NCBI GenBank assembly: GCA_964446865.1
Contig: CAYURD010000010.1
Coordinates: 1-64,000 of the forward strand
Reading direction: 5' to 3'
Source of the DNA: Glaciecola sp964446865
Lineage (GTDB): Bacteria; Pseudomonadota; Gammaproteobacteria; Enterobacterales; Alteromonadaceae
DNA: 64,000 nucleotides
The notes below the pieces were generated by a model, which saw only the letters and a program-made list of their open reading frames with translations, had not been told where the DNA came from and searched no databases. Positions 34,780-43,558 of this stretch are shown one piece after another. The stretch's first letter is position 1. Each line of letters starts with the position of its first letter. The translations under genes were made by a program, and so were the position numbers.

Positions 34780-37700
34780 ATGGATTTACGCGGAAATAGT
34801 TTAAGGACAATACAACATAGTATTGGAAGAGCTCGGGCAAGCTTTTTGGCACTTGCGGCAGCCTTTGCTTTGCAAATATCGCCAGCCTTTGCACAAAAAG
34901 ATGACAGTGCTTTCTGGTTAGGAACGTGGCAACTCAGCGACTCTCAAACCCAGCAAGCTTTAATGATGTTCACCATTAAAGAAGGCAAAACGGGTTTGCA
35001 TGGGACTTATCGTTTTACCTCAAATTTGTGTCAAAAAAAAGCAGAAGAACGCGCTTCTTTTTGTCCTTTTCAAGGAGTCTCAGGTACATTTACGTCGGTA
35101 GAAGCAAAAGGGGCTTTTTTCAGTGGTCAAGGACCTGATCCTTTTTACCCCGAGTCTGATTTTGACCTAACTATGATGTCGAGCAATGGGAAAACAGTTG
35201 ACGTTTCTGCGCTTCGAACTGATCTATTGTTTGCGGAATTTATCACTAAGGCTACAAAAATTGACGACATGCCAAGCACTAAGCCTCTTCAGAATATTAT
35301 TGTGACGCAGCCAACATTGGTTGTTAATCATCCAATTACTGAAGTTATCGAACAGGAGACAAGCGCTACTGCAGCTGGCAGTATATTGCCAAATGGAGAA
35401 TGGTTCATACATTACCGTGCGCAACAGGCCTTTAAGACAGAACCTAACATAGGTAGAACACAAACTATTTTAGATGCTCTAGCAAGTTCTGCAGTGTCTA
35501 GCTTATCATCAGAAGCGTTTCCTCATGCACTTGATATTAAGTCTCATCAACGTTTAAGCCATATTTCAGCCTCTATCAATCAAGACATACTTGTAACGCC
35601 TACGGGCAAAAAGCCATTTATATTGAACGGACAAGGTGAGTCATGCATCAAAAAATCGGTGGGACTAGAGCGTGCGCTTGCTGGTACTGGCAAACAACAT
35701 ATTGCTTGGTTTACGGGCGGCAGCTGCCAGTGGAATGTCATCAGTGGTCAAGCGTTAAAAACACAGACTAATGCACGTAAAAAAACGCTTCGACTACTGG
35801 ATCCTGCAAAGCAATTTACATTAGGCAATGCTGTGCTTGCAGAAACACCAGATGGCTCAGGTACAGTCATTTTTACCCAAAACCAAGTATGGCAAATTAC
35901 AAAGATTGACCAACAGAACTCTCCTAACCTAGCGACGCGCTTATCAAACCCACTTACGCAATTTTTACAACACGCGGTAACAACCGGTGGCACTGAGCCA
36001 ATTACTAAATCTTTTGATGTTCCCAAGGTAGGTAAGCCATTGGCATTAATCTTTAATCCAAGTTCTTTTTATGCTGGGGAAAAAGGCGCATTTGCGCCAA
36101 GTGGCTTTGTCCTCATAGGTGAAAAAGGTTTTGTCGCGAGAGGCGTAGATAAAGTTATTTGCGATGCACTTGTTAGTTTGACACGTTTTACCTCATCACA
36201 ACAATATTGCGATAGCACTACTGATTTTGAGTTTAGGCAGGATCGACCTAAAGTGACTGTGTTATTGCATGGTTTGACGGGCTTTCCAGAAATAGAAACA
36301 AAGCAGACCATAAGTAAGAGCAACTTTGCAGCATACTATTGGGGCTATGATTTTATGCAAGGCATATTAGGTCAAACTAGTTTACACAAAACACAAGGGT
36401 TTTCGTTGGTGAGGCCTAATATCCATGACAATAGCCTGCATCACACTCCCATCAGCTTTAGGGATTGGACAGATTGTGTAGACGACTACAAAGACGAAGA
36501 CATGCGCGCGTGTCGGCGAAATCATGTTTTAGCTGCGCATCCAAAAGAAACGCCAGTGTTTATTAATCAACCTATTTTGCAATCATATTCTCAAGGATAT
36601 TTTGAAGCTGTTATGGTACCCAATCGTAACGGAACACCTAGATTAAAACAGCAAATGTTAGATGCTGGAATGCAGATATGTGAAAGCTATGAACAACACT
36701 TTAGCCAATTACCTATCAGTCAACAGCCACAGTTATACTTCTTTGCTCATAGCTTTGGCGGTAATGTTAGCCGAGGAATATTAAGTGGTGTCAATCCGGC
36801 ACAAGGTCAATCCCCAGCAAAAGGTGTTGATAGCCAAAAATGGCAACAGTGTCAGCATTTATTGCGCACCAGAACAGTTTCTTTAACCACCTTATCATCA
36901 CCTCACGAAGGGTCTCCAACACCTTTTTTTGCGGTAGAAGCAGAAAAAGCGGCATTGCTGTTACTAAATGAACTAGAGAACAAGTTAAACAGCATCAATA
37001 CTCAAGGCAATCCGGTTGCTCAAGCCCATCTTACTAATGCTAAAAAAGAGTTTGAATCACTCAAAAAAGGCTTGCTCGATGTGATTTCAGCTGACCGTCC
37101 AGCCACTATTGATATAGCAAATATGCGATGTTTAAATGGGCAAACCCCTTTGGCGGGAGTCATTTGTGAAGATGCCGGTTTACTTAGCCCTGATAAAATG
37201 AATAGACCTGACGGGTCGCTTATTCCTGTATATACCATGGCGGGCCGCAACCCTGGTGGCGGCTATTTAACTCACCCAAATCAAGCCTTTGATGTGTTTG
37301 GTTTTGAAAGTAGTTTATTCACTTTGCAGGGTAGCGGGCGCAGGGCATCAGAAGCAATGAAGCTATTTCTAGTTGATAGACTGTCTCGTTTGTTTAAAAA
37401 TAAATATTCTTCAGATCGATGTAAAATTTGGGGTCAAGCAGCAAAAGGCGGCACGGGCGACGCATTTAGCATGTCACATGCTGGTACGGGATATTTTTGC
37501 GAAATGTCGGCCCAAACAGACACATTGAAGGTAAAAGTAAATCGTTTGCTGGCGAGTATTTTTGCACATCATTCTGACGGCTTTTTGGTACCTCGGTTTG
37601 GTGATTATACGAATCTTAATGGAGATGGTGAATTTGACGCCGATGGGTTTGTTGGTTTTGACTCAGCACATGGTCTTGGTTTGAAAGGAAAAGTAGGTGG

Positions 37701-38397
37701 CAATTGGTATCGACTGCACGAAAATGCTGGTTATGGGTACCGCCAGCCTTGGGATTGGGATAATCATGGTTCTGAAGCATTTAATCCAGGTACCGCGTGG
37801 TGGTTTAGGCATGCTATTTTAACTGCTGGCGGTCCTATTGTTTCTAATAAACGAGTGAGTACTTGGGATACTCAGACAGACTCTCCCATTTATAATCGTA
37901 GCGTGAATGTCACTATAAAAAGCATTAGGGTACGTGGTTGCGACGACATCGAATTACCTTTTATTGATCAGTCTGCTGAACTGAGTGTAGAAGTAGATAT
38001 TGGCGGTGTTATCAGGCAATGGGATTTTCCTGAAAATTCTGGCGATATTATGACACCCAGACTCACCATACTTTCAGCCACTGGGCCTGTGGTGCCAATC
38101 AAAATAAGAATATGGGATAGAGATGACGTCGCTATTGGCATGCGTGGTAAAGAGGGCATTGGCGCAAATGTTGATGATACATGTGTCGTATCAAACTTAA
38201 CCGGTCGTAGCGATTTATATTTATATTATGATTTGGAAACGGGCATTATTCATGGTGACCGCATACGCAAGCAGGTTAACAAACGCTTTATCGGCGAATA
38301 TCGTTACCCACAAAAAACAGACTTTGTAATACACGGAAGCAACAAAACGGCATCGGCTAGAGTAAGCATCAAACTAAATATTTCACAATCTAATTAA
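34780..38397 (+). CDS. Large exported multidomain esterase/lipase
   Basis: A 1205-aa protein with a signal peptide (about residues 1-39, ending SPAFA). Residues about 45-145 are the same beta domain as the 147-aa protein at 31.4 kb. The centre is an alpha/beta hydrolase: RPKVTVLLHGLTGFPE (about residue 488) is the oxyanion region and AHSFGG carries the nucleophile Ser658. A segment DADGFVGFDSAHGLG looks like a metal-binding or active-site loop. The C-terminal 170 residues are beta-rich, with IRIWDRDD resembling a C2-like domain. The substrate (lipid or polyester) is unknown. It ends the exported-protein run and has no visible terminator. Confidence 0.75.
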   Translation: MDLRGNSLRTIQHSIGRARASFLALAAAFALQISPAFAQKDDSAFWLGTWQLSDSQTQQALMMFTIKEGKTGLHGTYRFTSNLCQKKAEERASFCPFQGVSGTFTSVEAKGAFFSGQGPDPFYPESDFDLTMMSSNGKTVDVSALRTDLLFAEFITKATKIDDMPSTKPLQNIIVTQPTLVVNHPITEVIEQETSATAAGSILPNGEWFIHYRAQQAFKTEPNIGRTQTILDALASSAVSSLSSEAFPHALDIKSHQRLSHISASINQDILVTPTGKKPFILNGQGESCIKKSVGLERALAGTGKQHIAWFTGGSCQWNVISGQALKTQTNARKKTLRLLDPAKQFTLGNAVLAETPDGSGTVIFTQNQVWQITKIDQQNSPNLATRLSNPLTQFLQHAVTTGGTEPITKSFDVPKVGKPLALIFNPSSFYAGEKGAFAPSGFVLIGEKGFVARGVDKVICDALVSLTRFTSSQQYCDSTTDFEFRQDRPKVTVLLHGLTGFPEIETKQTISKSNFAAYYWGYDFMQGILGQTSLHKTQGFSLVRPNIHDNSLHHTPISFRDWTDCVDDYKDEDMRACRRNHVLAAHPKETPVFINQPILQSYSQGYFEAVMVPNRNGTPRLKQQMLDAGMQICESYEQHFSQLPISQQPQLYFFAHSFGGNVSRGILSGVNPAQGQSPAKGVDSQKWQQCQHLLRTRTVSLTTLSSPHEGSPTPFFAVEAEKAALLLLNELENKLNSINTQGNPVAQAHLTNAKKEFESLKKGLLDVISADRPATIDIANMRCLNGQTPLAGVICEDAGLLSPDKMNRPDGSLIPVYTMAGRNPGGGYLTHPNQAFDVFGFESSLFTLQGSGRRASEAMKLFLVDRLSRLFKNKYSSDRCKIWGQAAKGGTGDAFSMSHAGTGYFCEMSAQTDTLKVKVNRLLASIFAHHSDGFLVPRFGDYTNLNGDGEFDADGFVGFDSAHGLGLKGKVGGNWYRLHENAGYGYRQPWDWDNHGSEAFNPGTAWWFRHAILTAGGPIVSNKRVSTWDTQTDSPIYNRSVNVTIKSIRVRGCDDIELPFIDQSAELSVEVDIGGVIRQWDFPENSGDIMTPRLTILSATGPVVPIKIRIWDRDDVAIGMRGKEGIGANVDDTCVVSNLTGRSDLYLYYDLETGIIHGDRIRKQVNKRFIGEYRYPQKTDFVIHGSNKTASARVSIKLNISQSN

Positions 38398-38610
38398 ACG
38401 CAGAAAAACTAGCTAAAGCGCTACCTCAATTTAACGATGTGCGTTTGTTATACTTTAGTGCAATATTTGTGTTTTGTCGTTTTTGTGCACAATAATAGAT
38501 CAATCATTGGTTCTGTTAGTATAGCAAGTACAAAAAACTCTATTTAAGCCATTGTAAAATAATGTTTTTAATTTTTTTTGGTCATCATTAGTCATGGCGC
38601 GAATAATGCT

Positions 38611-38640
38611 TTCCTTATCGAAAATAGTATCGTTAAGGAA
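38611..38640 (+). promoter_or_regulatory. cynS: Hairpin covering the cyanase ribosome binding site
   Basis: TTCCTTATCGA (38611-38621) can pair with TCGTTAAGGAA (38630-38640) at 10 of 11 positions around an 8-base loop. The right arm contains the AAGGAA Shine-Dalgarno sequence, 5 bases before the ATG at 38646. Translation could thus be restrained until the hairpin opens. Confidence 0.5.
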
Positions 38641-38645
38641 AAAAG

Positions 38646-39095
38646 ATGATTCAAAGCAGAGAAGAGGTAACTAAACTCATTGTCGCGACCAAAGTAACCA
38701 AAGGTATTAAGTGGTCTGATGTCGCCAAAAGCATCGGCGAATCAAAAGAATGGTCAACCGCGGCATGTTTAGGGCAAATGACCCTCAATAAAACGCAAGC
38801 GCAGATAGTAGGAGATCTATTCGATTTAAGTGACGAAGCAATCGCATGGCTACAAATAGCCCCTTATAAAGGCTCACTGCCTACGGCAATGCCAAGCGAT
38901 CCGCTAATTTACCGATGGTATGAGCTTGTGAATGTGTATGGCACGACGTTAAAAGAGCTGATCCATGAAGAGTTTGGCGATGGGATCATGAGCGCAATTG
39001 ACTTTGAAATGGATTTAGCACGCGAAGAAAATGACAAAGGCGACCGCGTTAAAGTGGTTATGTCTGGGAAGTTTTTACCGTATAAAACCTATTAG
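38646..39095 (+). CDS. cynS: Cyanate hydratase (cyanase)
   Basis: A 149-aa cyanase, which converts cyanate and bicarbonate to carbamate and CO2, the carbamate then giving ammonia and CO2. The N-terminal helical domain is followed by the catalytic C-terminal domain. The catalytic residues known from the family are present: Arg90 and Glu93 in YRWYELVNVYG and Ser116 in GDGIMSAIDF. Length is close to the usual 150-156 aa. The gene is convergent with the PAAR gene (8 bases between stops) and has no functional tie to the contractile system. An SD-occluding hairpin precedes it. Confidence 0.95.
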   Translation: MIQSREEVTKLIVATKVTKGIKWSDVAKSIGESKEWSTAACLGQMTLNKTQAQIVGDLFDLSDEAIAWLQIAPYKGSLPTAMPSDPLIYRWYELVNVYGTTLKELIHEEFGDGIMSAIDFEMDLAREENDKGDRVKVVMSGKFLPYKTY

Positions 39096-39103
39096 GTGAC
39101 GGC

Positions 39104-39403
39104 TTAACCACCAATAATGACGGTCGGTAAGCCAAGCATAATAGTGCCACCATGTGATGTGCTGTCACCTTGTCTTGCTGCTGGTTTACCACCAATCATT
39201 ACGGTTGCAGAACCAGCCACTATAGTGTCGGGTGGTCCGATACATACGGCACTATCACCGACTACCGCAGCTGGTACACCGCCGATTAGCACATTTGGAG
39301 CCCCAGGCCCCACTATTGCGCCGCCAACGTGCGGCACAGGTGGTACACCCGGTGTTTGCATTGGGCAAACATGCATATCGCTGACTCGGGCTGCTGGAGG
39401 CAT
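39104..39403 (-). CDS. PAAR-repeat spike-tip protein
   Basis: A 99-aa PAAR protein, the small cone that sharpens the tip of VgrG/gp5-type spikes. It starts MPPAARVSDMHVCP and shows the repeating G-(x)-P and GG-x-PAA pattern (VLIGGVPAAVVGD, VMIGGKPAARQGD) with His and Cys residues suited to binding a metal at the tip. No extra toxin domain is attached. It should sit on the Pvc8-like spike encoded at 44.4 kb. Unusually for the system it lies outside the operon, on the opposite strand, and faces away from it across a 349-bp region. Confidence 0.92.
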   Translation of the reverse strand: MPPAARVSDMHVCPMQTPGVPPVPHVGGAIVGPGAPNVLIGGVPAAVVGDSAVCIGPPDTIVAGSATVMIGGKPAARQGDSTSHGGTIMLGLPTVIIGG

Positions 39404-39752
39404 GACTATTTCTCTATATTATTTATTATGTTAGCAAAATGTTAATTTACTAGGCTTGACACTAGTTTACCCAAACGTTATATATATACAAGTGCTTAGG
39501 AATGAGTCGTAACAAGCTAGCTGTATGCCAGCTGTTGTTAATTCTTGTTTTTTTATCGGTGCTTTTGCATTATCAGTTCTTGATACGCTTTGCAAAATTA
39601 CCACGTTCCGCAGTTAGCCAACATTTATCCGTCGTACTTTTTAATTATTAGCCGTTTGTCGTTTGACTCATGAGCAATCAAAAACGCACGATTAATAAAT
39701 AGCGAGTGCGTCAAGTTCACTGCTTGACAGCACATAACTCAGGGACGATGAA
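39404..39752 (+). promoter_or_regulatory. eCIS promoter and leader region
   Basis: TTGACA (39456-39461), a 17-base spacer and TATATA (39479-39484) form a good sigma-70-type promoter reading toward the operon. Transcription from about 39491 would give a leader of roughly 260 bases before the first small ORF. The leader has an imperfect hairpin near 39511-39539 with a T-run shortly after (39548-39554), and a 6-bp stem GTCAAG/CTTGAC at 39710-39728. Either could regulate, but neither is strong. The divergent PAAR gene's promoter must also lie here; I could not identify it. No other gene is seen in this stretch. Confidence 0.55.
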
Positions 39753-39929
39753 ATGCCATCATTACTTAAATTTTTTGATTTTGCGCGTTGTACACGGCAG
39801 CGGCGATATCCAACGCGTAATCAGGCGCGCAATCAGGCACAGAATCAAACACACCAGCAAATAAATAAACCCTCTAATGTTGGATTAGTCAGCTTGGCGG
39901 TATCCTATTACGGTAGATATGCCTCATGA
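39753..39929 (+). CDS. Small basic protein, first ORF of the eCIS operon
   Basis: A 58-aa ORF. AGGGA lies 7 bases before the ATG at 39753, and its stop TGA overlaps the next gene's ATG as ATGA (39926-39929), so translation is likely coupled. The protein is basic (RCTRQRRYPTRNQARNQ in the middle) with a Gln/Asn-rich stretch and a hydrophobic C-terminus. I do not recognise it. The good ribosome binding site and coupling argue it is real; its function could be regulatory or simply to drive translation of the cap gene. Confidence 0.55.
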   Translation: MPSLLKFFDFARCTRQRRYPTRNQARNQAQNQTHQQINKPSNVGLVSLAVSYYGRYAS

Positions 39930-40486
39930 TTGATAAAGTGCTTTATTTCCTGCGTTCAGAACTCGTTAATAAATTGGCTTTAGCCGACAACTTAGTGAGC
40001 GTAGGACATTTGCATGGCTTAAGTTCAAGTGAATTAAACCCTGGTTTGCGTATGTCTTTGGTCAACCTGACACAAGAAAATACCATGCGCAATATGGCGC
40101 ATACTAAACGAGATGCAAGTGGACGCTCACAGTATATCCCCGTGCCGGTTCATCTTAACCTTTTTGTGATGTTTGCCTTTGATTTTGGTGATTACGAGAC
40201 AGACATGATAAGGCTTTCCCAAACGCTAGAATTTTTTCAAGATAAGGCATTTTTTGATGCTAACTCTCAACCTACTGACAGGCCATTTCCAAACGATTTA
40301 TCGCGCCTCACATTAGATTTACATTCTCTAGAAATCGAAAAGCTAAACCACTTATGGGGCATGCTTGGTGGTACTTATTTCCCTAGCTTGTTGTACCAAG
40401 TCAGGCTGGTAAAAATTGATGCGAAAACAACAACAGATGCGCCTGAAGTCACTACCTTAATGATTAATTCGGAGTTGAAAAGTTAA
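39926..40486 (+). CDS. eCIS cap / tube-terminator protein (DUF4255, Pvc16-like)
   Basis: A 186-aa DUF4255 protein related to Afp16/Pvc16, which caps the distal end of tube and sheath and sets the end of assembly. The conserved core is present: a helical start, SLVNLTQENTMRN, then VHLNLFVMFAFDFGDYETDMIRLSQTLEFFQ and LHSLEIEKLNHLWGMLGGTYFPSLLYQVRLVKI. In PVC and Afp loci this gene lies near the 3-prime end. Here it is the first structural gene, an order seen in other eCIS lineages. It overlaps the next gene by one base (TAATG). Confidence 0.88.
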   Translation: MIDKVLYFLRSELVNKLALADNLVSVGHLHGLSSSELNPGLRMSLVNLTQENTMRNMAHTKRDASGRSQYIPVPVHLNLFVMFAFDFGDYETDMIRLSQTLEFFQDKAFFDANSQPTDRPFPNDLSRLTLDLHSLEIEKLNHLWGMLGGTYFPSLLYQVRLVKIDAKTTTDAPEVTTLMINSELKS

Positions 40487-41034
40487 TGAGTATTCAGCGC
40501 CAGTATTTACCTTTATTTCAAATACATTGCACCGACTCAAGCAGCGGAGAGCCTATTAGCAACATAACTCTTGCACTCGCCAATTCTGCCTTAACAACTT
40601 TTTCGAATAAGGCCTTATTGTTTAAGGCTACCGACTTTGGTGCGAGTCTTTCTTACACCCGTAATCTAATGAGTGGCAATGTGCTTGGCAAAATATCATC
40701 AGCAACGCGCTTTATGTTTTTAATGCTTGCAGAGCCAAGTGTTATGCAAAAGTACCAGATAGATTTAGGCCGAGACCAAAAGCTTCATCTGACCAATATA
40801 GCAGCCAATGGCGATACGCTTGAACAAGCTTCTAATAATTTACACACCACTAGCACCGTAACCAGTGCTAATGCACGCAATCGAAAAACAGATCCAGTAC
40901 TCAGTTCAACTCTCACCGATATCGAGCTAAATCAGCAAAGGTTGATTGGGCTCATTGATATTACTCTACAACAACCGCAAGACTTAGCACCAACGCAGGG
41001 GTATCGCTTTGAGGCCAAGTTTGCACCTAAGTAA
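40486..41034 (+). CDS. eCIS-associated protein of unknown function
   Basis: A 182-aa protein coupled by TAATG to the Pvc16-like cap gene and followed 46 bases later by the sheath gene. The N-terminal part (FQIHCTDSSSGEPISNITLAL) suggests a beta-sandwich, followed by a Ser/Thr-rich segment and a beta-rich end. It has no signal peptide or membrane helix. Position between cap and sheath suggests a structural or assembly role at the distal end of the particle, but no family is recognised and I do not assign one. Confidence 0.55.
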   Translation: MSIQRQYLPLFQIHCTDSSSGEPISNITLALANSALTTFSNKALLFKATDFGASLSYTRNLMSGNVLGKISSATRFMFLMLAEPSVMQKYQIDLGRDQKLHLTNIAANGDTLEQASNNLHTTSTVTSANARNRKTDPVLSSTLTDIELNQQRLIGLIDITLQQPQDLAPTQGYRFEAKFAPK

Positions 41035-41080
41035 TCGTAAATAAAATGCATCAATTAAGGTGTATTTAAGGAAGAATAAA

Positions 41081-42568
41081 ATGGCGACATACAGAACACC
41101 GGGCGTACATATTGAGGAAATTACGACTTTTCCTCCTTCTGTCGCAGCAGTTGAAACAGCGATACCCGCATTTATAGGATTCACCGAAACTACGACCAAT
41201 GAGATTGGTGAAAGCTTAGTGAATGTGCCCACAAAAATTAGCTCACTACTGGAATATGAGAAAATTTTTGGTAAGTGCCCGCTGACCACTATCGAAGTTA
41301 ACGTGGCCCAAACGGCCGTCGCGCCATCAAACGCGATCACCGACACCACCATATCGTTTAAAGGCACACCACCAGGTTTGCCAAACTATATGTTGTATTA
41401 CAGCATGCAGATGTTTTTTGCTAACGGTGGCGGGGCTTGTTATATCGTGTCGATTGGCGCAACAAGCGGCGTTAAATACAAAAAAGATTTGTTTACAAGC
41501 GCGATTAAAAAGCTAGAAGAATATGATGAGCCAACGTTACTAGTGTTTCCTGACGCGTGTTCTACTCGCGCTAGCAACGTGGCCACTAGCAAAGATGTAG
41601 GCGATATTATTAATGCCGCTATGATGTCATGCGTCGAAATGCAAGACCGTTTCACGATTGGCGATGTGCATAATGCCGTTACCGGTGGTGTTGATACAAA
41701 CGCAAAGGTCACCACCGAGTTTAGAGGCAATACGGCATCAGACAAAGACGTGGTGAAATATGGTTCGGCTTACTTCCCTTATCTAAAAACAAGTCTCAAT
41801 TTTTTGACTAACGATACCAGCATAAAAATTGCCTCGCACACGGTAAGCATAATCGGTGTAGATGGCACAACAACGCCAGGTACCGACGTCATCACTGCCG
41901 ACACGGCAATTAGCGATACGTCGGTCAAAGACGCCGCTACCGATATTTATAATGCGGTATTGTCGTTTGTTCGACTAAATGCAAAAGTCACGCTTCCTCC
42001 AAGTGGCGCTATTGCAGGTGCTTACGCACGAGTAGATGCTAGCCGCGGTGTGTGGAAATCGCCTGCCAATGTCAGTTTGCTCATGGTAGACAAGCCTGCC
42101 GTGACCATTACCAATTTGATTAACGATGGCTTAAATGTTGACCCGGGCACGGGTAAATCAGTCAATGTTATTCGTTCATTTGCAGGCAAAGGCACGCTTA
42201 TTTGGGGAGCTCGCACACTGGCAGGCAATGACAATGAATGGCGCTATGTGTCGGTAAGGCGCTTCTTTAATTTTGTTGAAGAGTCGGTCAAAAAAGCATC
42301 TGGCGGCTTTGTGTTTGAACCCAACGACGCCAATACTTGGACGCGTGTTCGGGCAATGATTGAGAATTTCTTGATTGTTCAATGGCGAGATGGCGCATTA
42401 GCCGGCGCTAAGCCTGAAGATGCCTTTTATGTCCGCGTTGGATTAAATAAAACGATGTCGGCAGATGACATATTGAACGGCTACATGATTGTTGAAATAG
42501 GCATGGCGGTAGTAAGGCCCGCAGAATTTATTGTGCTGAAATTCTCACACAAAATGCAAGAGTCTTAA
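41081..42568 (+). CDS. eCIS contractile sheath protein
   Basis: A 495-aa tail-sheath protein. The N-terminus ATYRTPGVHIEEITTFPPSV and the C-terminal domain (VQWRDGALAGAKPEDAFYVRVG, NGYMIVEIGMAVVRPAEFIVLKFSHKM) are hallmarks of sheath subunits, which stack around the tube and contract to drive it into the target. The ATG at 41081 has AAGGAAG 5 bases upstream; an upstream in-frame ATG at 41060 lacks one. Only this one sheath gene is present, against three in Afp/PVC loci, so one polypeptide probably makes the whole sheath. Confidence 0.95.
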   Translation: MATYRTPGVHIEEITTFPPSVAAVETAIPAFIGFTETTTNEIGESLVNVPTKISSLLEYEKIFGKCPLTTIEVNVAQTAVAPSNAITDTTISFKGTPPGLPNYMLYYSMQMFFANGGGACYIVSIGATSGVKYKKDLFTSAIKKLEEYDEPTLLVFPDACSTRASNVATSKDVGDIINAAMMSCVEMQDRFTIGDVHNAVTGGVDTNAKVTTEFRGNTASDKDVVKYGSAYFPYLKTSLNFLTNDTSIKIASHTVSIIGVDGTTTPGTDVITADTAISDTSVKDAATDIYNAVLSFVRLNAKVTLPPSGAIAGAYARVDASRGVWKSPANVSLLMVDKPAVTITNLINDGLNVDPGTGKSVNVIRSFAGKGTLIWGARTLAGNDNEWRYVSVRRFFNFVEESVKKASGGFVFEPNDANTWTRVRAMIENFLIVQWRDGALAGAKPEDAFYVRVGLNKTMSADDILNGYMIVEIGMAVVRPAEFIVLKFSHKMQES

Positions 42569-42668
42569 TAAACACTAGCGCTGAGATGTATCAACAGCAA
42601 TTAATTTATAAAAATAAGCAAGCTTAAGTATGTAAACGCTTAAGAAATACAAAAGAAAGGAAAGTCAC

Positions 42669-43103
42669 ATGTCTGCAAACTATCCATTACCCAAGTTTCA
42701 CTTTCAGGTGCAATGGGGAGGCACGTCTATCGCCTTTACCGAAGTCACCGGTCTTGATACCGAAATTGAAGTCATTGAATACCGCCATGGTGCAAGCCCC
42801 GTCTATTCGGCAAGCAAAATGCCTGGCATGCAAAAATTCAGCAATATCACGCTAAAACGTGGCGTATTTCAGTCTGATAATGAGTATTTTGATTGGTACA
42901 ACACCGTCAAGTTAAACACAATTGAGCGACGCGATATTATTATTAGTTTGCTTAACGAAGAGCATGAGCCAGTACTCACTTGGCAAATACTCAACGCATG
43001 GCCTAGCAAATTACAGTCGGCCGAGCTAAAAGCAGACGCTAACGAAGTAGCCATTGAATCAATGGAGTTGGTGCATGAAGGGATTTCAATGATCAATGAA
43101 TAA
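42669..43103 (+). CDS. eCIS inner-tube protein
   Basis: A 144-aa T4 gp19-like tube protein (Pvc1/Hcp-type fold). The sequence YPLPKFHFQVQWGGTSIAFTEVTGLDTEIEVIEYRHG is the characteristic tube-protein start, followed by KFSNITLKRGVF and a beta-rich end. Hexamers stack to form the tube that carries cargo and is pushed out by the sheath. AAAGGAAAG precedes the ATG. It is followed 14 bases later by a second tube-family gene. Confidence 0.93.
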   Translation: MSANYPLPKFHFQVQWGGTSIAFTEVTGLDTEIEVIEYRHGASPVYSASKMPGMQKFSNITLKRGVFQSDNEYFDWYNTVKLNTIERRDIIISLLNEEHEPVLTWQILNAWPSKLQSAELKADANEVAIESMELVHEGISMINE

Positions 43104-43117
43104 GCAAAGAGTAATCT

Positions 43118-43558
43118 ATGAGTAATTATCCGCCGGTAGGGTTCTCTTTCAGAGTCAATTTTGAGATCAGTGGTGATCAAGAAGTCGATACGCAGTTTCA
43201 AGAAGTATCGGGGATGAGTATGGCCTTAGATTCAGAGACCTTTGCCGAAGGCGGTGAAAATAGATTTACGCATAAGCTTCCTACAAGGGCACAGTATGCA
43301 GATTTGGTGCTAAAGCGTGGCCTAAGCACCAGCTCGGTGTTAAACAAATGGTGCGAAGACGCCATCGTTAATTTGGATATAAAACTGGCAACCGTTGCCG
43401 TGCATCTTTTAAACGACAAATTAGAGCCTTTAATGTCTTACAGCTTTGTAAATGCCTACCCAAAAAAGTGGGAAATATCAGATTTAAACGCAATGCAAAG
43501 TGGCATCGTGATTGAAAAACTAACACTGTCTTATCAATATTTTAGGGTAATACGCTAA
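43118..43558 (+). CDS. Second tube-family protein (Pvc5-like, tube initiator)
   Basis: A 146-aa protein of the same gp19-like family, diverged from the first: YPPVGFSFRVNFEISGDQEVDTQFQEVSGM, then ADLVLKRGLSTSSVLNKW. In Afp/PVC the second tube paralogue starts the tube on the baseplate, and that role is likely here by position. Its stop overlaps the start of the DUF5908 gene (TAATG). Confidence 0.88.
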   Translation: MSNYPPVGFSFRVNFEISGDQEVDTQFQEVSGMSMALDSETFAEGGENRFTHKLPTRAQYADLVLKRGLSTSSVLNKWCEDAIVNLDIKLATVAVHLLNDKLEPLMSYSFVNAYPKKWEISDLNAMQSGIVIEKLTLSYQYFRVIR

